31,438 nt of DNA from CAZUQH01 sp964622465. GTDB lineage: Bacteria > CG03 > CAZUQH01. Location: positions 1 through 31,438 of the forward strand of contig CAZUQH010000010.1 in assembly GCA_964622465.1 (NCBI GenBank), read 5' to 3'. Below are positions 15,472 to 24,157 of this stretch, in pieces. A model generated the notes under the pieces. That model was not told the DNA's origin and ran no database searches. It worked only from the letters and a program-made list of their open reading frames with translations. A program made the translations under genes and the position numbers. The first letter of the stretch is position 1, and each line of letters begins with the position of its first letter.

Positions 15472-17035
15472 GACAGTTTCGAAATTTGATGATATAGTTC
15501 TCAAGATGGAACTCGTAGGCAAAGCATCCAGGTTGCTTGGCCATGAAGGCAACATCGAAGATATGCTCAGTGACCTTGCGGGAATACTTATAGGAAGCAT
15601 GGGATGTCAGACGGTAGCAATAATGATGGCAGACGTAACTTCTGGTATGAAAGTTACTGTGGCAAATCCAAAAGAGAACGTAGATATAAATAGGATATCT
15701 GAGATACTTGAGAACGTGAATGACAATATTCTTATCGGAGAAGAAAATAGCGATTTATCTTCTGGATTGAGCGAGGCGTTAGGCGTCAAAATAGAGAATG
15801 GCATTATAGTTAATTTTAGTCACGAGCATGAGTTGAAAATAGTATGCACTTTTATCAACCGGCTTTCCGGTTTTACTGAAACCGACATAGAATCACTACA
15901 ATCGGTCTCAGGTGAAATTATGGGTTTTGTAAAAAGCAACCTGTCATTCTCGCGTTTACAGCGTAAAATCTCGCAACTAAACGAAATAATGGAAGCAACT
16001 CTTGTTATAAGTTCATCGCTGGAGCTTGAAAAACTGCTTGACAACATAATGGAAATTGGAATGAATCTGCTTAATGCAGAGGGATGTTCGGTCTTGCTGA
16101 TTGACGAAGAAAGCAAGCGCCTGCGGTTTGTTGCTGCTAGTGGCATGAAGAAGGAAGAAGTTAAAAAAATGTCACTTGCCCTTGGCGAGGGCGTTGCGGG
16201 TTCCTGCGCTCAAACCGGGGAAGAGGTGCTCGTTAGCGACGCCAGTGATGACCCAAGGTTTTCTCAACGTGTTGATGAGAAAACCGGTATAAAGACGACA
16301 AGCGTTATGTGCGTACCCTTGAAGTTACAGGAGAAAATAATCGGAGTGGTTGAGGTCATAAACAAAAAGGACGGAGGCCATTTTATGGAAGATGACCTTG
16401 TTCTATTCCGTTCGCTTGCTGCTCAGTCAGCTATTGCCATAGAAAAGGCGCGGCTTTACGAAGACCTGGACGCTCTATTCCGTTCGACTGTCAAGACGCT
16501 TGCTGCCGCTATCGATGCAAAAGACCCATATACAAGAGGTCACTCTGAAAGAGTTGCTAAATACTCACAGTTGATTGGCACCCAGCTTGGTCTGGACTCA
16601 AGTCAGTTAAAAAGGTTATGGATAGCTGCTCAGATGCACGACATAGGCAAAATAGGCGTATCTGAAAGCATCTTGAGGAAAGAAGAAAAATTGAGTCATG
16701 ATGAGTGGAATTTAGCAAAGAAGCATCCTGCTATCGGCGCTGATATGCTAGCCCCAATTAAACAGTTTGCTGACATTGTCCCTTCAGTCAGGTCTCACCA
16801 CGAACGTTACGACGGTGGTGGTTATCCAGATGGGTTGAAAGGAGAAGACATTCCTTTGTTTGGCCGTATTATGGCTGTTGCTGACAGTTATGATGCAATG
16901 ACTTCTGATAGACCTTACCGTGGAGCGTTAACTAATGAGTATGCTTTCAAGGAATTAAAAGAGGGTTCAGGCAAACAATTTGATGCGCCGTGCGTTGAAG
17001 CTTTCCTTAAAGCATTTGAAGGAATGGGAGGATAA
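15461..17035 (+). CDS. GAF-domain HD-GYP phosphodiesterase
   Basis: 524 residues. The N-terminal ~150 residues look like a degenerate GAF-like sensor; a clear GAF domain follows (about 175-330, 'LLNAEGCSVLLIDEESKRLRFVAASG ... GVAGSCAQTGEEVLVSDASDDPRF ... VMCVPLKLQEKIIGVVEVINKK'). The C-terminal HD-GYP domain has the metal-binding H393-D394 in 'MHDIGKIGV', 'HHERYDGGGYPDG' with G454-Y455-P456, and 'IMAVADSYDAMTSDRPYR'. HD-GYP enzymes degrade cyclic di-GMP (some cGAMP), so this is probably a ligand- or redox-controlled signalling enzyme in the cytoplasm. It overlaps the barrel gene by 11 bases and is followed directly by rnfC (TTG start right after its TAA). Confidence 0.9.
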   Translation: MTGETVSKFDDIVLKMELVGKASRLLGHEGNIEDMLSDLAGILIGSMGCQTVAIMMADVTSGMKVTVANPKENVDINRISEILENVNDNILIGEENSDLSSGLSEALGVKIENGIIVNFSHEHELKIVCTFINRLSGFTETDIESLQSVSGEIMGFVKSNLSFSRLQRKISQLNEIMEATLVISSSLELEKLLDNIMEIGMNLLNAEGCSVLLIDEESKRLRFVAASGMKKEEVKKMSLALGEGVAGSCAQTGEEVLVSDASDDPRFSQRVDEKTGIKTTSVMCVPLKLQEKIIGVVEVINKKDGGHFMEDDLVLFRSLAAQSAIAIEKARLYEDLDALFRSTVKTLAAAIDAKDPYTRGHSERVAKYSQLIGTQLGLDSSQLKRLWIAAQMHDIGKIGVSESILRKEEKLSHDEWNLAKKHPAIGADMLAPIKQFADIVPSVRSHHERYDGGGYPDGLKGEDIPLFGRIMAVADSYDAMTSDRPYRGALTNEYAFKELKEGSGKQFDAPCVEAFLKAFEGMGG

Positions 17036-18346
17036 TTGGTAGAAGTTGACAGTGCAAAATACAGGTTTCCAGGCGGAGTGCATCCACCGGACTTAAAACA
17101 ACTTACGAGGTTCAAAAGCATTCAAGAAATCAAGAGCCCAACGAAGGTTTATATCCCATTATCCCAGCATATCGGCAAGCCAGCAGAGCCGGTAGTTGCA
17201 GTTGATGATTACGTAAAAAAAGGGCAATTAATAGCAAGTGCAGCACAAGGGTGCAGTGCGAACGTTCACGCCAGCATCTCTGGAAGGGTTGTAGATATTA
17301 CCGGATGGGCGCATCCATTGATGCGTAGTGCGCCTGCAACAATAATTGAAAACGACAATCAGAATATTGTTATTAACCCTCCAAAACCCCGCAATATTGA
17401 GTCATTGAAACCACAGGAGATAGTTCAGGTTGCGCTGGATGCAGGTCTTGTTGGCATGGGCGGCGCTGGTTTTCCAACGCACATTAAACTGTCGCCACCA
17501 GCAGGCCAGAAGATAGACGTACTTATAGTTAATGGTTGTGAGTGCGAATCGGTGCTTTCCTGTGATTTTCGTCTTATGGTGGAAGAACCTGAAGTGATAA
17601 TTGCAGGAAGCAAGCTTGCTGCGCGCGCAGTTGGTGCTGAGCGAATCATAATAGCCATAGAAAATAACAAACCAGAAGCAATAGAATCAATATCAGAAGC
17701 AATCGGGTATGACAATAAAATTGAAATTATCCAACTAAAGACAAGGTATCCACAAGGCGGGGAAAAGCAACTGATATATGCACTGACCGGGCGTAAGGTA
17801 CCGGCAGGCGGGCTGCCGTTTCAGGTTGGTGTCGTTGTCCATAACGTTGCTACGCTTGCTGCGCTTGCAAGGTCTGCGCAAACCGGCATGCCTCTTGTCC
17901 AAAGAGTAATAACTGTTGCTGGCTGTGTTAAAAATCCAATGAATCTTCTGGTCCCTGTCGGTACTACCTATAGAGATGTCATAAATGCCTGTGGTGGATA
18001 CGACAGGAAACCTGGCAAAATAATATCTGGTGGTCCTATGATGGGCACCGCGGAAGTGAACGTGGACGTTCCGGTTACCAAGACAACGAGTGGAATCATC
18101 GTTCTTACTGAATCCGAGAGCGCTTATTTTGAAGAAGATACCTGTATTCGCTGTGCGCGTTGTGTAGATGTCTGCCCAATGAACCTCTATCCGTTACTGA
18201 TAGCGAGATATGCCCGCTATGGAGAATGGGAAAAAGTGCGTACCGTTTCGCCACAAGATTGCATAGAGTGTGGTGCTTGTGCTTACGTGTGCCCGGCACA
18301 TATCCCACTTGTCCACTACATAAAGTGGGCAAAATCGATGACTTAA
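17036..18346 (+). CDS. rnfC: RnfC-like electron-transport subunit, no other Rnf genes nearby
   Basis: 436 residues. N-terminal 'RFPGGVHPPDLKQLT', barrel-sandwich segment with 'VKKGQLIASAAQGCSANVHASISGRV', the NADH/FMN-binding 'LVGMGGAGFPTHIKL' and 'NGCECESVLSCDFRLM', SLBB-like segment 'VPVGTTYRDVINACGG', and two 4Fe-4S motifs at C370-x2-C373-x2-C376-x3-C380 and C409-x2-C412-x2-C415-x3-C419. In the Rnf complex this peripheral subunit accepts electrons from NADH; here rnfD, G, E, A and B are absent from the neighbourhood, so it may work with another partner. The start is TTG, chosen because GGGAGG ends 4 bases upstream and no other start codon is close. Confidence 0.88.
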   Translation: MVEVDSAKYRFPGGVHPPDLKQLTRFKSIQEIKSPTKVYIPLSQHIGKPAEPVVAVDDYVKKGQLIASAAQGCSANVHASISGRVVDITGWAHPLMRSAPATIIENDNQNIVINPPKPRNIESLKPQEIVQVALDAGLVGMGGAGFPTHIKLSPPAGQKIDVLIVNGCECESVLSCDFRLMVEEPEVIIAGSKLAARAVGAERIIIAIENNKPEAIESISEAIGYDNKIEIIQLKTRYPQGGEKQLIYALTGRKVPAGGLPFQVGVVVHNVATLAALARSAQTGMPLVQRVITVAGCVKNPMNLLVPVGTTYRDVINACGGYDRKPGKIISGGPMMGTAEVNVDVPVTKTTSGIIVLTESESAYFEEDTCIRCARCVDVCPMNLYPLLIARYARYGEWEKVRTVSPQDCIECGACAYVCPAHIPLVHYIKWAKSMT

Positions 18347-18349
18347 AAG

Positions 18350-19357
18350 ATGCACAAAGCTCTCTGGTGGAAACCTGCCGGTAAGAACGATACCATCCAG
18401 TGCCAGTTGTGCCCAACTCTATGTATGATTAGAGATGGGCATGCCGGGAATTGCCGGGTACGCAAGAATGATAAAGGCACTCTTTACGCATTACTTTATG
18501 ACAAGTATACTTCCGTCGGTTTAGACCCTATCGAGAAAAAGCCGCTTTTTCATTTCCTTCCTGGAACGCAGGTTCTCTCGCTCGGCACAATTGGCTGCAA
18601 TTTGAAATGCCCGTGGTGCCAGAATTATGACATTTCTCAATCTTTGCCTGGTGAGGTTCCAACAAGGCAGTTATCCTCAGAAGTCGTAATAGAACTTGCC
18701 CGGGAATACGCGTCACCCGGAATAGCTTACACTTACAATGAGCCATTGATAAATTATGAATATGTTTTTGATACGGCGCAACTGGCGCATAAGCAAGAGT
18801 TGAAGAATATACTTGTTACAAATGGTTACATACAGGAAAAACCATTTGCTGAGCTTTTGCCTTTTATAGATGCGGCGAATATTGATTTAAAATCTTTTTC
18901 TCAGGGTTTTTATGTGAAGTATTGCGGTGGTCATCTTGAATCTGTACTCAGGACGATAGAAATGATGCTCGAAGAACACAAACACGTGGAGGTTACTACT
19001 CTCGTTATTCCCGGACTAAATGATTCAGATGAAGAAATACGCAAGTTGACTTCCTGGCTGGCTGAGCGGAATAAACTCATAGCGTACCATCTTTCCAGAT
19101 ATTATCCGGCGTACAAGTTCCACGAGCCAGCAACGCCGTTTGCTACTATGCACCATTTGTATGATGTTGCGCGCGAGAGACTGCAATTTGTGTATCTTGG
19201 TAATGTGGTAGAAGAACCTGAGCAGGATACCACTTGCCCGGATTGTGGCCATGTTGTTATATCCCGCCGTGGTTATCTGACTGAATTAGCGGGTCTTACC
19301 GACGGGAATTGTGCAAATTGTGGCAGAACCACAGAGGATTACTTAGTGCTGAAATGA
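18350..19357 (+). CDS. amrS: AmrS-type radical SAM enzyme (AmmeMemoRadiSam system)
   Basis: 335 residues. The radical SAM motif is C83-x3-C87-x2-C90 in 'GCNLKCPWCQNYDIS', preceded by the characteristic N-terminal cysteines 'CQLCPTLCMIRDGHAGNCRVR' and 'YTSVGLDPIEKKPLFHFLPG', and ending in a zinc-ribbon-like 'CPDCGHVV...CANCG'. This matches the AmrS group related to pyruvate-formate-lyase activating enzymes. The usual partners AmmeMemoRadiSam A and B are not in the window. ATG lies 3 bases after the rnfC stop with no clear Shine-Dalgarno, so translation is probably coupled. Substrate unknown. Confidence 0.85.
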   Translation: MHKALWWKPAGKNDTIQCQLCPTLCMIRDGHAGNCRVRKNDKGTLYALLYDKYTSVGLDPIEKKPLFHFLPGTQVLSLGTIGCNLKCPWCQNYDISQSLPGEVPTRQLSSEVVIELAREYASPGIAYTYNEPLINYEYVFDTAQLAHKQELKNILVTNGYIQEKPFAELLPFIDAANIDLKSFSQGFYVKYCGGHLESVLRTIEMMLEEHKHVEVTTLVIPGLNDSDEEIRKLTSWLAERNKLIAYHLSRYYPAYKFHEPATPFATMHHLYDVARERLQFVYLGNVVEEPEQDTTCPDCGHVVISRRGYLTELAGLTDGNCANCGRTTEDYLVLK

Positions 19358-19929
19358 GTAACCAAATACAGAAAAAAAATGTAGAAATATTTGCAATTCT
19401 TGTTGCACTTGGCGCAAGTATTCAGATTGCGGAAAGCGTGATTCCACGTCCGCTCCCGTGGCTACGTTTGGGACTCGCGAATGTCATTACTCTTATAGCG
19501 CTGTACAGATATGGTTGGCGTATGGCTATCAGAGTTAGTATGTTAAGAACAGTAATTGGCAGTTTGTTTCTCGGAACTTCGGGTTCTCCAGCTTTCTTTT
19601 TGAGTTTTGGCGGTGCAACTATCTCATGCATTGCTATGGGCATTATACCGCGCGGCAGGTCGCGAAATCCTGCTCGTTTTGGATTAACCGGAGTAAGCGT
19701 GACGGGCGCTGTTACTCACAACCTGGTACAGCTTGCGCTCGCGTGGGTATTGTTTATAAAACACGGAGGAATATTGTGGCTCGCACCTGTCCTTATGGTC
19801 ACAGGTGTAATTACAGGAGTTATTACTGCGCAGATTGCAGGTTACGTCCTTGACGGATTGTTTAACCGCCTTGCTGTTCCAAACGGTCAAGATAACTCTC
19901 AGCCCGTGAGTCCCGGAATGCCACATTAA
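19354..19929 (+). CDS. Gx-type membrane protein (heptaprenyl diphosphate synthase component I family)
   Basis: 191 residues with about five transmembrane helices and the family start 'IFAILVALGASIQIAESVIPRPLPWLRLGLANVITLIALYRYG', then 'GTSGSPAFFLSFGGATIS' and 'TGAVTHNLVQL'. The family was named for a heptaprenyl-synthase subunit but most members look like small membrane transporters or assembly factors, often near electron-transport or isoprenoid genes. ATG 19354 overlaps the amrS stop (ATGA). Its last 68 bases overlap the 3' end of the convergent SurA-N-like gene. Confidence 0.82.
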   Translation: MSNQIQKKNVEIFAILVALGASIQIAESVIPRPLPWLRLGLANVITLIALYRYGWRMAIRVSMLRTVIGSLFLGTSGSPAFFLSFGGATISCIAMGIIPRGRSRNPARFGLTGVSVTGAVTHNLVQLALAWVLFIKHGGILWLAPVLMVTGVITGVITAQIAGYVLDGLFNRLAVPNGQDNSQPVSPGMPH

Positions 19930-20569
19930 CCCAGCCGTTGAACATAGCAATTCTCTTTTCCTGCAGCAGCTGAAGACGGAATTTTTTGCTTTCCTCTTCG
20001 TCCTTCAGTCCTTTTGTCTCTCCATTGTGCCTCGCTGCGTATTGCGTCTTTATTTCTTCGTCAGTAACCATTGTAATTGAAAGAATAAGATTGCGAACGC
20101 GCTGTGCTGCAAGCATTCGCCGTATGGTTTCCTCGAAGTCCTTTGGAGTACTGTGGTAGTAGTAGTTCAGTGCCTGAACGTAGAGTTGCTTGTAGAAAGT
20201 TCCGTCACGTTGAAACTGTGGTAGCGAGCGTATAGTATTTGCAACCTCTTCATCGGTAATCTGGATTCCCAGTTCCTTTGCTTTCTGATAAAGGAGCTCG
20301 TCCTGGATTAGTTGTTGGACAATCTGTTGCTTGAGGCGTTTGAGATCCGGGCCGGCTGGCGTTTCCTCGTCGTTATCGTGCATCTGCCTCAGACGCAGAT
20401 ACAAATTTTGCTCATACCAGCGGATTGGGATTTTTGTACCGTTTACCTTTGCAATTGCATCAGTTACCGGTCCTGTAATGTTCCAGAGAAATACACCACC
20501 TATAAATGCACCTACAATTATCCACAGGATAACCTTTGCATTAGCGCGTATTCTATCCATGAATTTCAT
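19862..20569 (-). CDS. SurA-N/PpiD-like membrane-anchored chaperone without a PPIase domain
   Basis: 235 residues from ATG 20569 (MKFMDRIRANAK); ATG 20578 is an alternative. A single N-terminal transmembrane helix (VILWIIVGAFIGGVFLW) resembles the anchor of PpiD, then 'VNGTKIPIRWYEQNL' and 'LIQDELLYQKAKELGIQITDEEVANTIRSLPQFQRDGTFYKQ' match the SurA/PpiD N-terminal chaperone domain. It stops without a parvulin domain, so it is probably a periplasm-facing holdase and not a prolyl isomerase. The shorter start is preferred because the predicted promoter would begin transcription next to it and no Shine-Dalgarno is visible. It shares a 68-bp upstream gap with valS. Confidence 0.8.
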   Translation of the reverse strand: MKFMDRIRANAKVILWIIVGAFIGGVFLWNITGPVTDAIAKVNGTKIPIRWYEQNLYLRLRQMHDNDEETPAGPDLKRLKQQIVQQLIQDELLYQKAKELGIQITDEEVANTIRSLPQFQRDGTFYKQLYVQALNYYYHSTPKDFEETIRRMLAAQRVRNLILSITMVTDEEIKTQYAARHNGETKGLKDEEESKKFRLQLLQEKRIAMFNGWVNVAFRDSRAESYLDRLEQQGG

Positions 20570-20576
20570 ATTGTTC

Positions 20577-20606
20577 ATAATAGCATAATGAAACCGTTTA
20601 AGTCAA
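20577..20606 (-). promoter_or_regulatory. Promoter for the SurA-N-like gene
   Basis: On the minus strand TTGACT (20606-20601), an 18-bp spacer and TATTAT (20582-20577). Transcription would begin near 20570, right at ATG 20569. Confidence 0.5.
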
Positions 20607-20607
20607 T

Positions 20608-20636
20608 TTGCCTGGTGCAATAAAATCTGTTATAAT
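20608..20636 (+). promoter_or_regulatory. Promoter for valS
   Basis: TTGCCT (20608-20613), exactly 17 bp, and TATAAT (20631-20636). The predicted start, near 20643, leaves a leader of only a few bases before ATG 20647. Its -35 is one base from the -35 of the divergent gene. Confidence 0.7.
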
Positions 20637-20646
20637 AGACTTTCAA

Positions 20647-23388
20647 ATGGAAATACCATCTAGGTATGAACCATCAAAAATAGAGAGTAAATGGCGCAAT
20701 TTCTGGCTTGAAAAGCATTTATTCCACAGCGAGCCAGACCAAAAACGCAAGCCATTTACGATAGTCATACCTCCTCCAAATGTTACTGGTTCGCTGCATA
20801 TGGGTCATGCGCTTAATGCTGTTCTGCAGGATGCGCTTATTCGCTGGGGTCACTTTACAGGGGACAATACAGAATGGCTGCCAGGGACAGACCACGGCGG
20901 AATTGCAACTCAGCACGTTGTAGAAAAACAACTGCTCGTAAAAGGAATTGGCCGAGAATCGCTTACGAGAGAGTCTCTACTGAATGCAATTCTCAAATGG
21001 AAAGAAGAAACAGGATGTCAGATTCTGGAGCAATTGAGACGTCTTGGGTGCGCACTTGATTGGGACCGCCTCCGGTTCACTATGGATGAGACCTGCAGCC
21101 GTGCAGTATATCACGCATTTGGTATGCTCTATGAACGCGGATTGATATACCGTGGCAACTATATCGTGAATTGGTGTCCGCGCTGTCACACCGTACTTTC
21201 AGAACTGGAAACAGAATCTAATGAGCAGCAAGGACACTTGTGGTACATAAAATATCCACTCGTGGATGGCAGTGGAGAAGTTACGGTTGCTACAACGCGG
21301 CCTGAGACAATGCTTGGAGATACGGCTGTTGCAGTAAATCCGAAAGACAAACGTCATGGCAATTTAGTGGGCAAGAAAGTTATTTTGCCGCTCATGAACC
21401 GCGAAATACCAATTATCGCTGATGAAGTTGTTGACCCCGAATTCGGGACAGGTGCAGTTAAAGTTACGCCGAGTCATGACCCGAATGACTTTGAAATTGC
21501 GAAACGCCACAATTTGCAGTTTGTTGAAGTAATTGGCCGCGATGCGCGGATGACTGAAAGCGCAGGCAAATACTCAGGTATGGACAGGTATGAATGCAGG
21601 AAGTCCGTCATAGCAGACCTTGGAGAGCAGGGGCTTCTTGAAAAGACAGAGAACTACACTGTTCCGCTTTCGGTTTGTTACCGTTGCGGCACGGTTCTGG
21701 AACCACTGGTAAGCGAACAGTGGTATCTGAAAACACATACAATAGCGCTTGCTGCGCTTGAGGCAGTCCATAGCAATCGCATTAAATTCTATCCCCAGTC
21801 ATGGCAGAAGCCGCTAGAGTTGTGGCTGGGAAATCTCAGGGATTGGTGCCTCGGCAGGCAAATTGTCTGGGGTCACAAGATGCCAGTCTGGTATTGTAAA
21901 AATTCCCTGCCAGAATCGCTTGGCGGACAGAATCACGGCGATGGACAGTGCAAGCCCGTTTTTTCAGTTGATAAGCCAGAAAAGTGTCCCTATTGCGGTT
22001 CGGCCGATATGATTCAGGACCCTGACGTAATTGATACATGGTTCTCTTCAGCTCTGTGGCCTTTTTCAACTTTTGGATGGCCTGATAAAACCCAGGGACT
22101 GTCTTACTACTATCCGGGCACAGTTTTGGTAACAGGATATGAAATTCTTTATTTGTGGGTCAGTCGTATGATAATGATGGGCTTATATTTTCTCGGGGAT
22201 GTCCCATTCCATAACGTTTATATACATGGTATTGTCAGGGATAAAACCGGCAAAAAGATGAGTAAGACGCTCGGCAATGTAATCGACCCCCTCGTTATTA
22301 TGGATAAGTATGGCACCGATGCGTTGCGTTATTCCATTGCCAAGAATGGAGTTCTCGGCAGGGACATTCAGATTTCAGAAAATGATTTTATTGAAGGCAG
22401 AAACTTTGCAAATAAAATATGGAATGCTTCCAGATTTGTACTACTTAATCTTTCCGGTGGTGGCGAAAAAATTGCCAAATTAGAGGAAATGCCCGAAGCA
22501 GCATCACTTGCCGACAGATGGATACTTTGTGAACTGAATGATACCGTAGATAAGATAAATGAGGCATTCAGCCAGTACCGTATCAGCGAAGTTGCACGGC
22601 TGGTTTATGATTTCTTCTGGAGTAAATTTTGCGATTGGTATCTTGAACTATGTAAACCAGTATTGTATGAAGCGGTAGAAGATGAGAAAGCAGGAAGTGG
22701 ATTTAGACCTGCGCCGCCAGGGCCCAAGAAAACTGCTACTTGCCATGTGCTTGCTTACGTACTTGGACAAACGTTAAAATGCCTGCATCCGGTTATGCCA
22801 TATATCACGGAGGAGATATGGAGCATGCTTGGCGAAATCACCGGCATAGAAACCAGTATATTTGAGAGTAAATGGCCTCGCCTGCAACCTGTGCTGCTTG
22901 ATAAAGAATCGTGGCAAAAGATGCTCCTGGTTCAAGGTATTGTAGCTGAGATTCGTGCTGTCAGGGCAACTTTCGACGTACCAGCAAAAACGAAAGTTGA
23001 CGTAGTGGTCAGCTGCTCAGATGAAAAGCAACCTTCTGTGGTACTGGATAATGCTGAGACGGTAAAGTTTCTGGCAAACGTAGATAAAATCAATGCTGGA
23101 AGGAAAATTTCCCGCCCTGCCGGTTCAGCTGCGGCAGTTCTTGGTCCTGCGGAGATATTCATTCCACTTGGCAATATACTGAATATTGATAAGGAGCGCG
23201 TCCGTCTAAGTAAAAAATTAGAACAACTGGATAAGGAGCTTTTGGGAGTTCATACAAAACTCATGAATCAAGATTTTGTTTCACGCGCCAAACCGGAAGT
23301 AGTTGAGAAAGTTCACCAGAGAGAAGATCTAATTATTAAAGAGAAAGATAGAATTGAGAGGTTGATATGCGGATTGACAGACGTATGA
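20647..23388 (+). CDS. valS: Valyl-tRNA synthetase
   Basis: 913 residues, normal for ValRS. Class I signatures are H51-M-G-H54 in 'PPPNVTGSLHMGHALN' and K537-M-S-K-T541 in 'KTGKKMSKTLGNVIDP'. The CP1 editing domain includes 'TTRPETMLGDTAVAVNP'. A zinc-binding-type segment (KCPYCGSADMIQDPDVIDTWFSSALWPFS), anticodon-binding helices and the C-terminal ValRS coiled coil (LSKKLEQLDKELLGVHTKLMNQDFVSRAKPEVVEKV) are all present. The start is ATG 20647 (MEIPSRYEPSKIESKW); the open frame continues upstream to a TTG at 20608, but that stretch is the promoter. The 3' end overlaps rph by 22 bases. Confidence 0.97.
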   Translation: MEIPSRYEPSKIESKWRNFWLEKHLFHSEPDQKRKPFTIVIPPPNVTGSLHMGHALNAVLQDALIRWGHFTGDNTEWLPGTDHGGIATQHVVEKQLLVKGIGRESLTRESLLNAILKWKEETGCQILEQLRRLGCALDWDRLRFTMDETCSRAVYHAFGMLYERGLIYRGNYIVNWCPRCHTVLSELETESNEQQGHLWYIKYPLVDGSGEVTVATTRPETMLGDTAVAVNPKDKRHGNLVGKKVILPLMNREIPIIADEVVDPEFGTGAVKVTPSHDPNDFEIAKRHNLQFVEVIGRDARMTESAGKYSGMDRYECRKSVIADLGEQGLLEKTENYTVPLSVCYRCGTVLEPLVSEQWYLKTHTIALAALEAVHSNRIKFYPQSWQKPLELWLGNLRDWCLGRQIVWGHKMPVWYCKNSLPESLGGQNHGDGQCKPVFSVDKPEKCPYCGSADMIQDPDVIDTWFSSALWPFSTFGWPDKTQGLSYYYPGTVLVTGYEILYLWVSRMIMMGLYFLGDVPFHNVYIHGIVRDKTGKKMSKTLGNVIDPLVIMDKYGTDALRYSIAKNGVLGRDIQISENDFIEGRNFANKIWNASRFVLLNLSGGGEKIAKLEEMPEAASLADRWILCELNDTVDKINEAFSQYRISEVARLVYDFFWSKFCDWYLELCKPVLYEAVEDEKAGSGFRPAPPGPKKTATCHVLAYVLGQTLKCLHPVMPYITEEIWSMLGEITGIETSIFESKWPRLQPVLLDKESWQKMLLVQGIVAEIRAVRATFDVPAKTKVDVVVSCSDEKQPSVVLDNAETVKFLANVDKINAGRKISRPAGSAAAVLGPAEIFIPLGNILNIDKERVRLSKKLEQLDKELLGVHTKLMNQDFVSRAKPEVVEKVHQREDLIIKEKDRIERLICGLTDV

Positions 23389-24080
23389 ATGACCAGTTAA
23401 GAGAGATGGAAATAACGCCAGATTTTATATCAAGTGTGGAAGGCTCGGTTTTCATTGAAGTAGGTAATACCCGCGTGCTTTGCACCGCCACGCTTCAGGA
23501 TGTTCTGCCTCCTCATCTCGGGCCAGGGCAGGGCGGTTGGGTTACTGCGGAATATGCGATGCTTCCGCGCGCGACAACTCGTCGCACGTCACGCGAAAGG
23601 TCACTTAGAGGCGGCCGCACGGCAGAAATCCGTCGTCTCATAGGCAGGTCGCTGCGTGCAGTCACTGATTTCAAAGCGCTTGGCGACAGAACAGTCGTTG
23701 TTGACTGTGACGTCCTTCAGGCGGATGGCGGGACGAGAACCGCTTCAATTACAGGTGGTTTCGTTGCCTTTGCACTTGCCTCGCAGGAGTGGTTACGGCT
23801 CGGATTAATTAAGAGGTTTCCACTGACGGACTATCTCGGAGCTGTAAGCGTAGGAGTGGTAGACCGTGAAATTTTACTGGACCTCTGTCAAATAGAAGAT
23901 AACAATGCATCAGTTGATGCGAACGTCGTTATGACCGGAAACGATAAGTTTATAGAGATACAGAGTACGGCTGAGAAGCATGCTTTTGATATGAACGACC
24001 TGGGCAAAATGCTGGATTTTGCAAAAAATGGAATACACAGGATTATTGAGATAGAAAAGAAAACTGTTGGCGGGATATAA
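23367..24080 (+). CDS. rph: Ribonuclease PH
   Basis: 237 residues, full length. A phosphorolytic 3'-5' exoribonuclease that trims tRNA 3' ends. It aligns along its whole length with the family: 'GSVFIEVGNTRVLCTATLQDVLPP', 'GQGGWVTAEYAMLPRATTRRTSRE', 'GRTAEIRRLIGRSLRAVTD', 'VDCDVLQADGGTRTASITG' and 'EIQSTAEKHAFD'. The usual N-terminal 'MRxDGR' reads MRIDRR here, one substitution. AGAGG about 7 bases before ATG supports the start inside the end of valS. Confidence 0.96.
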   Translation: MRIDRRMNDQLREMEITPDFISSVEGSVFIEVGNTRVLCTATLQDVLPPHLGPGQGGWVTAEYAMLPRATTRRTSRERSLRGGRTAEIRRLIGRSLRAVTDFKALGDRTVVVDCDVLQADGGTRTASITGGFVAFALASQEWLRLGLIKRFPLTDYLGAVSVGVVDREILLDLCQIEDNNASVDANVVMTGNDKFIEIQSTAEKHAFDMNDLGKMLDFAKNGIHRIIEIEKKTVGGI

Positions 24081-24084
24081 CAAC

Positions 24085-24110
24085 CTGCCACTAACGTGGC
24101 AGAACGTTTT
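24085..24110 (+). terminator. Probable terminator after rph
   Basis: CTGCCAC (24085-24091), loop TAAC and GTGGCAG (24096-24102), followed by a short TTTT at 24107-24110. The 7-bp stem is good and the T-run is short. Confidence 0.45.
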
Positions 24111-24157
24111 CACTTGTCGGGTCTAATTCTGGGGCTAATGCGTGATAATAAGAAAAT

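Noticed and set aside
20608..20646. TTG start for valS adding 13 residues
   Set aside because: The segment contains the promoter (TTGCCT/TATAAT), and ValRS homology begins at MEIPSRYEP.
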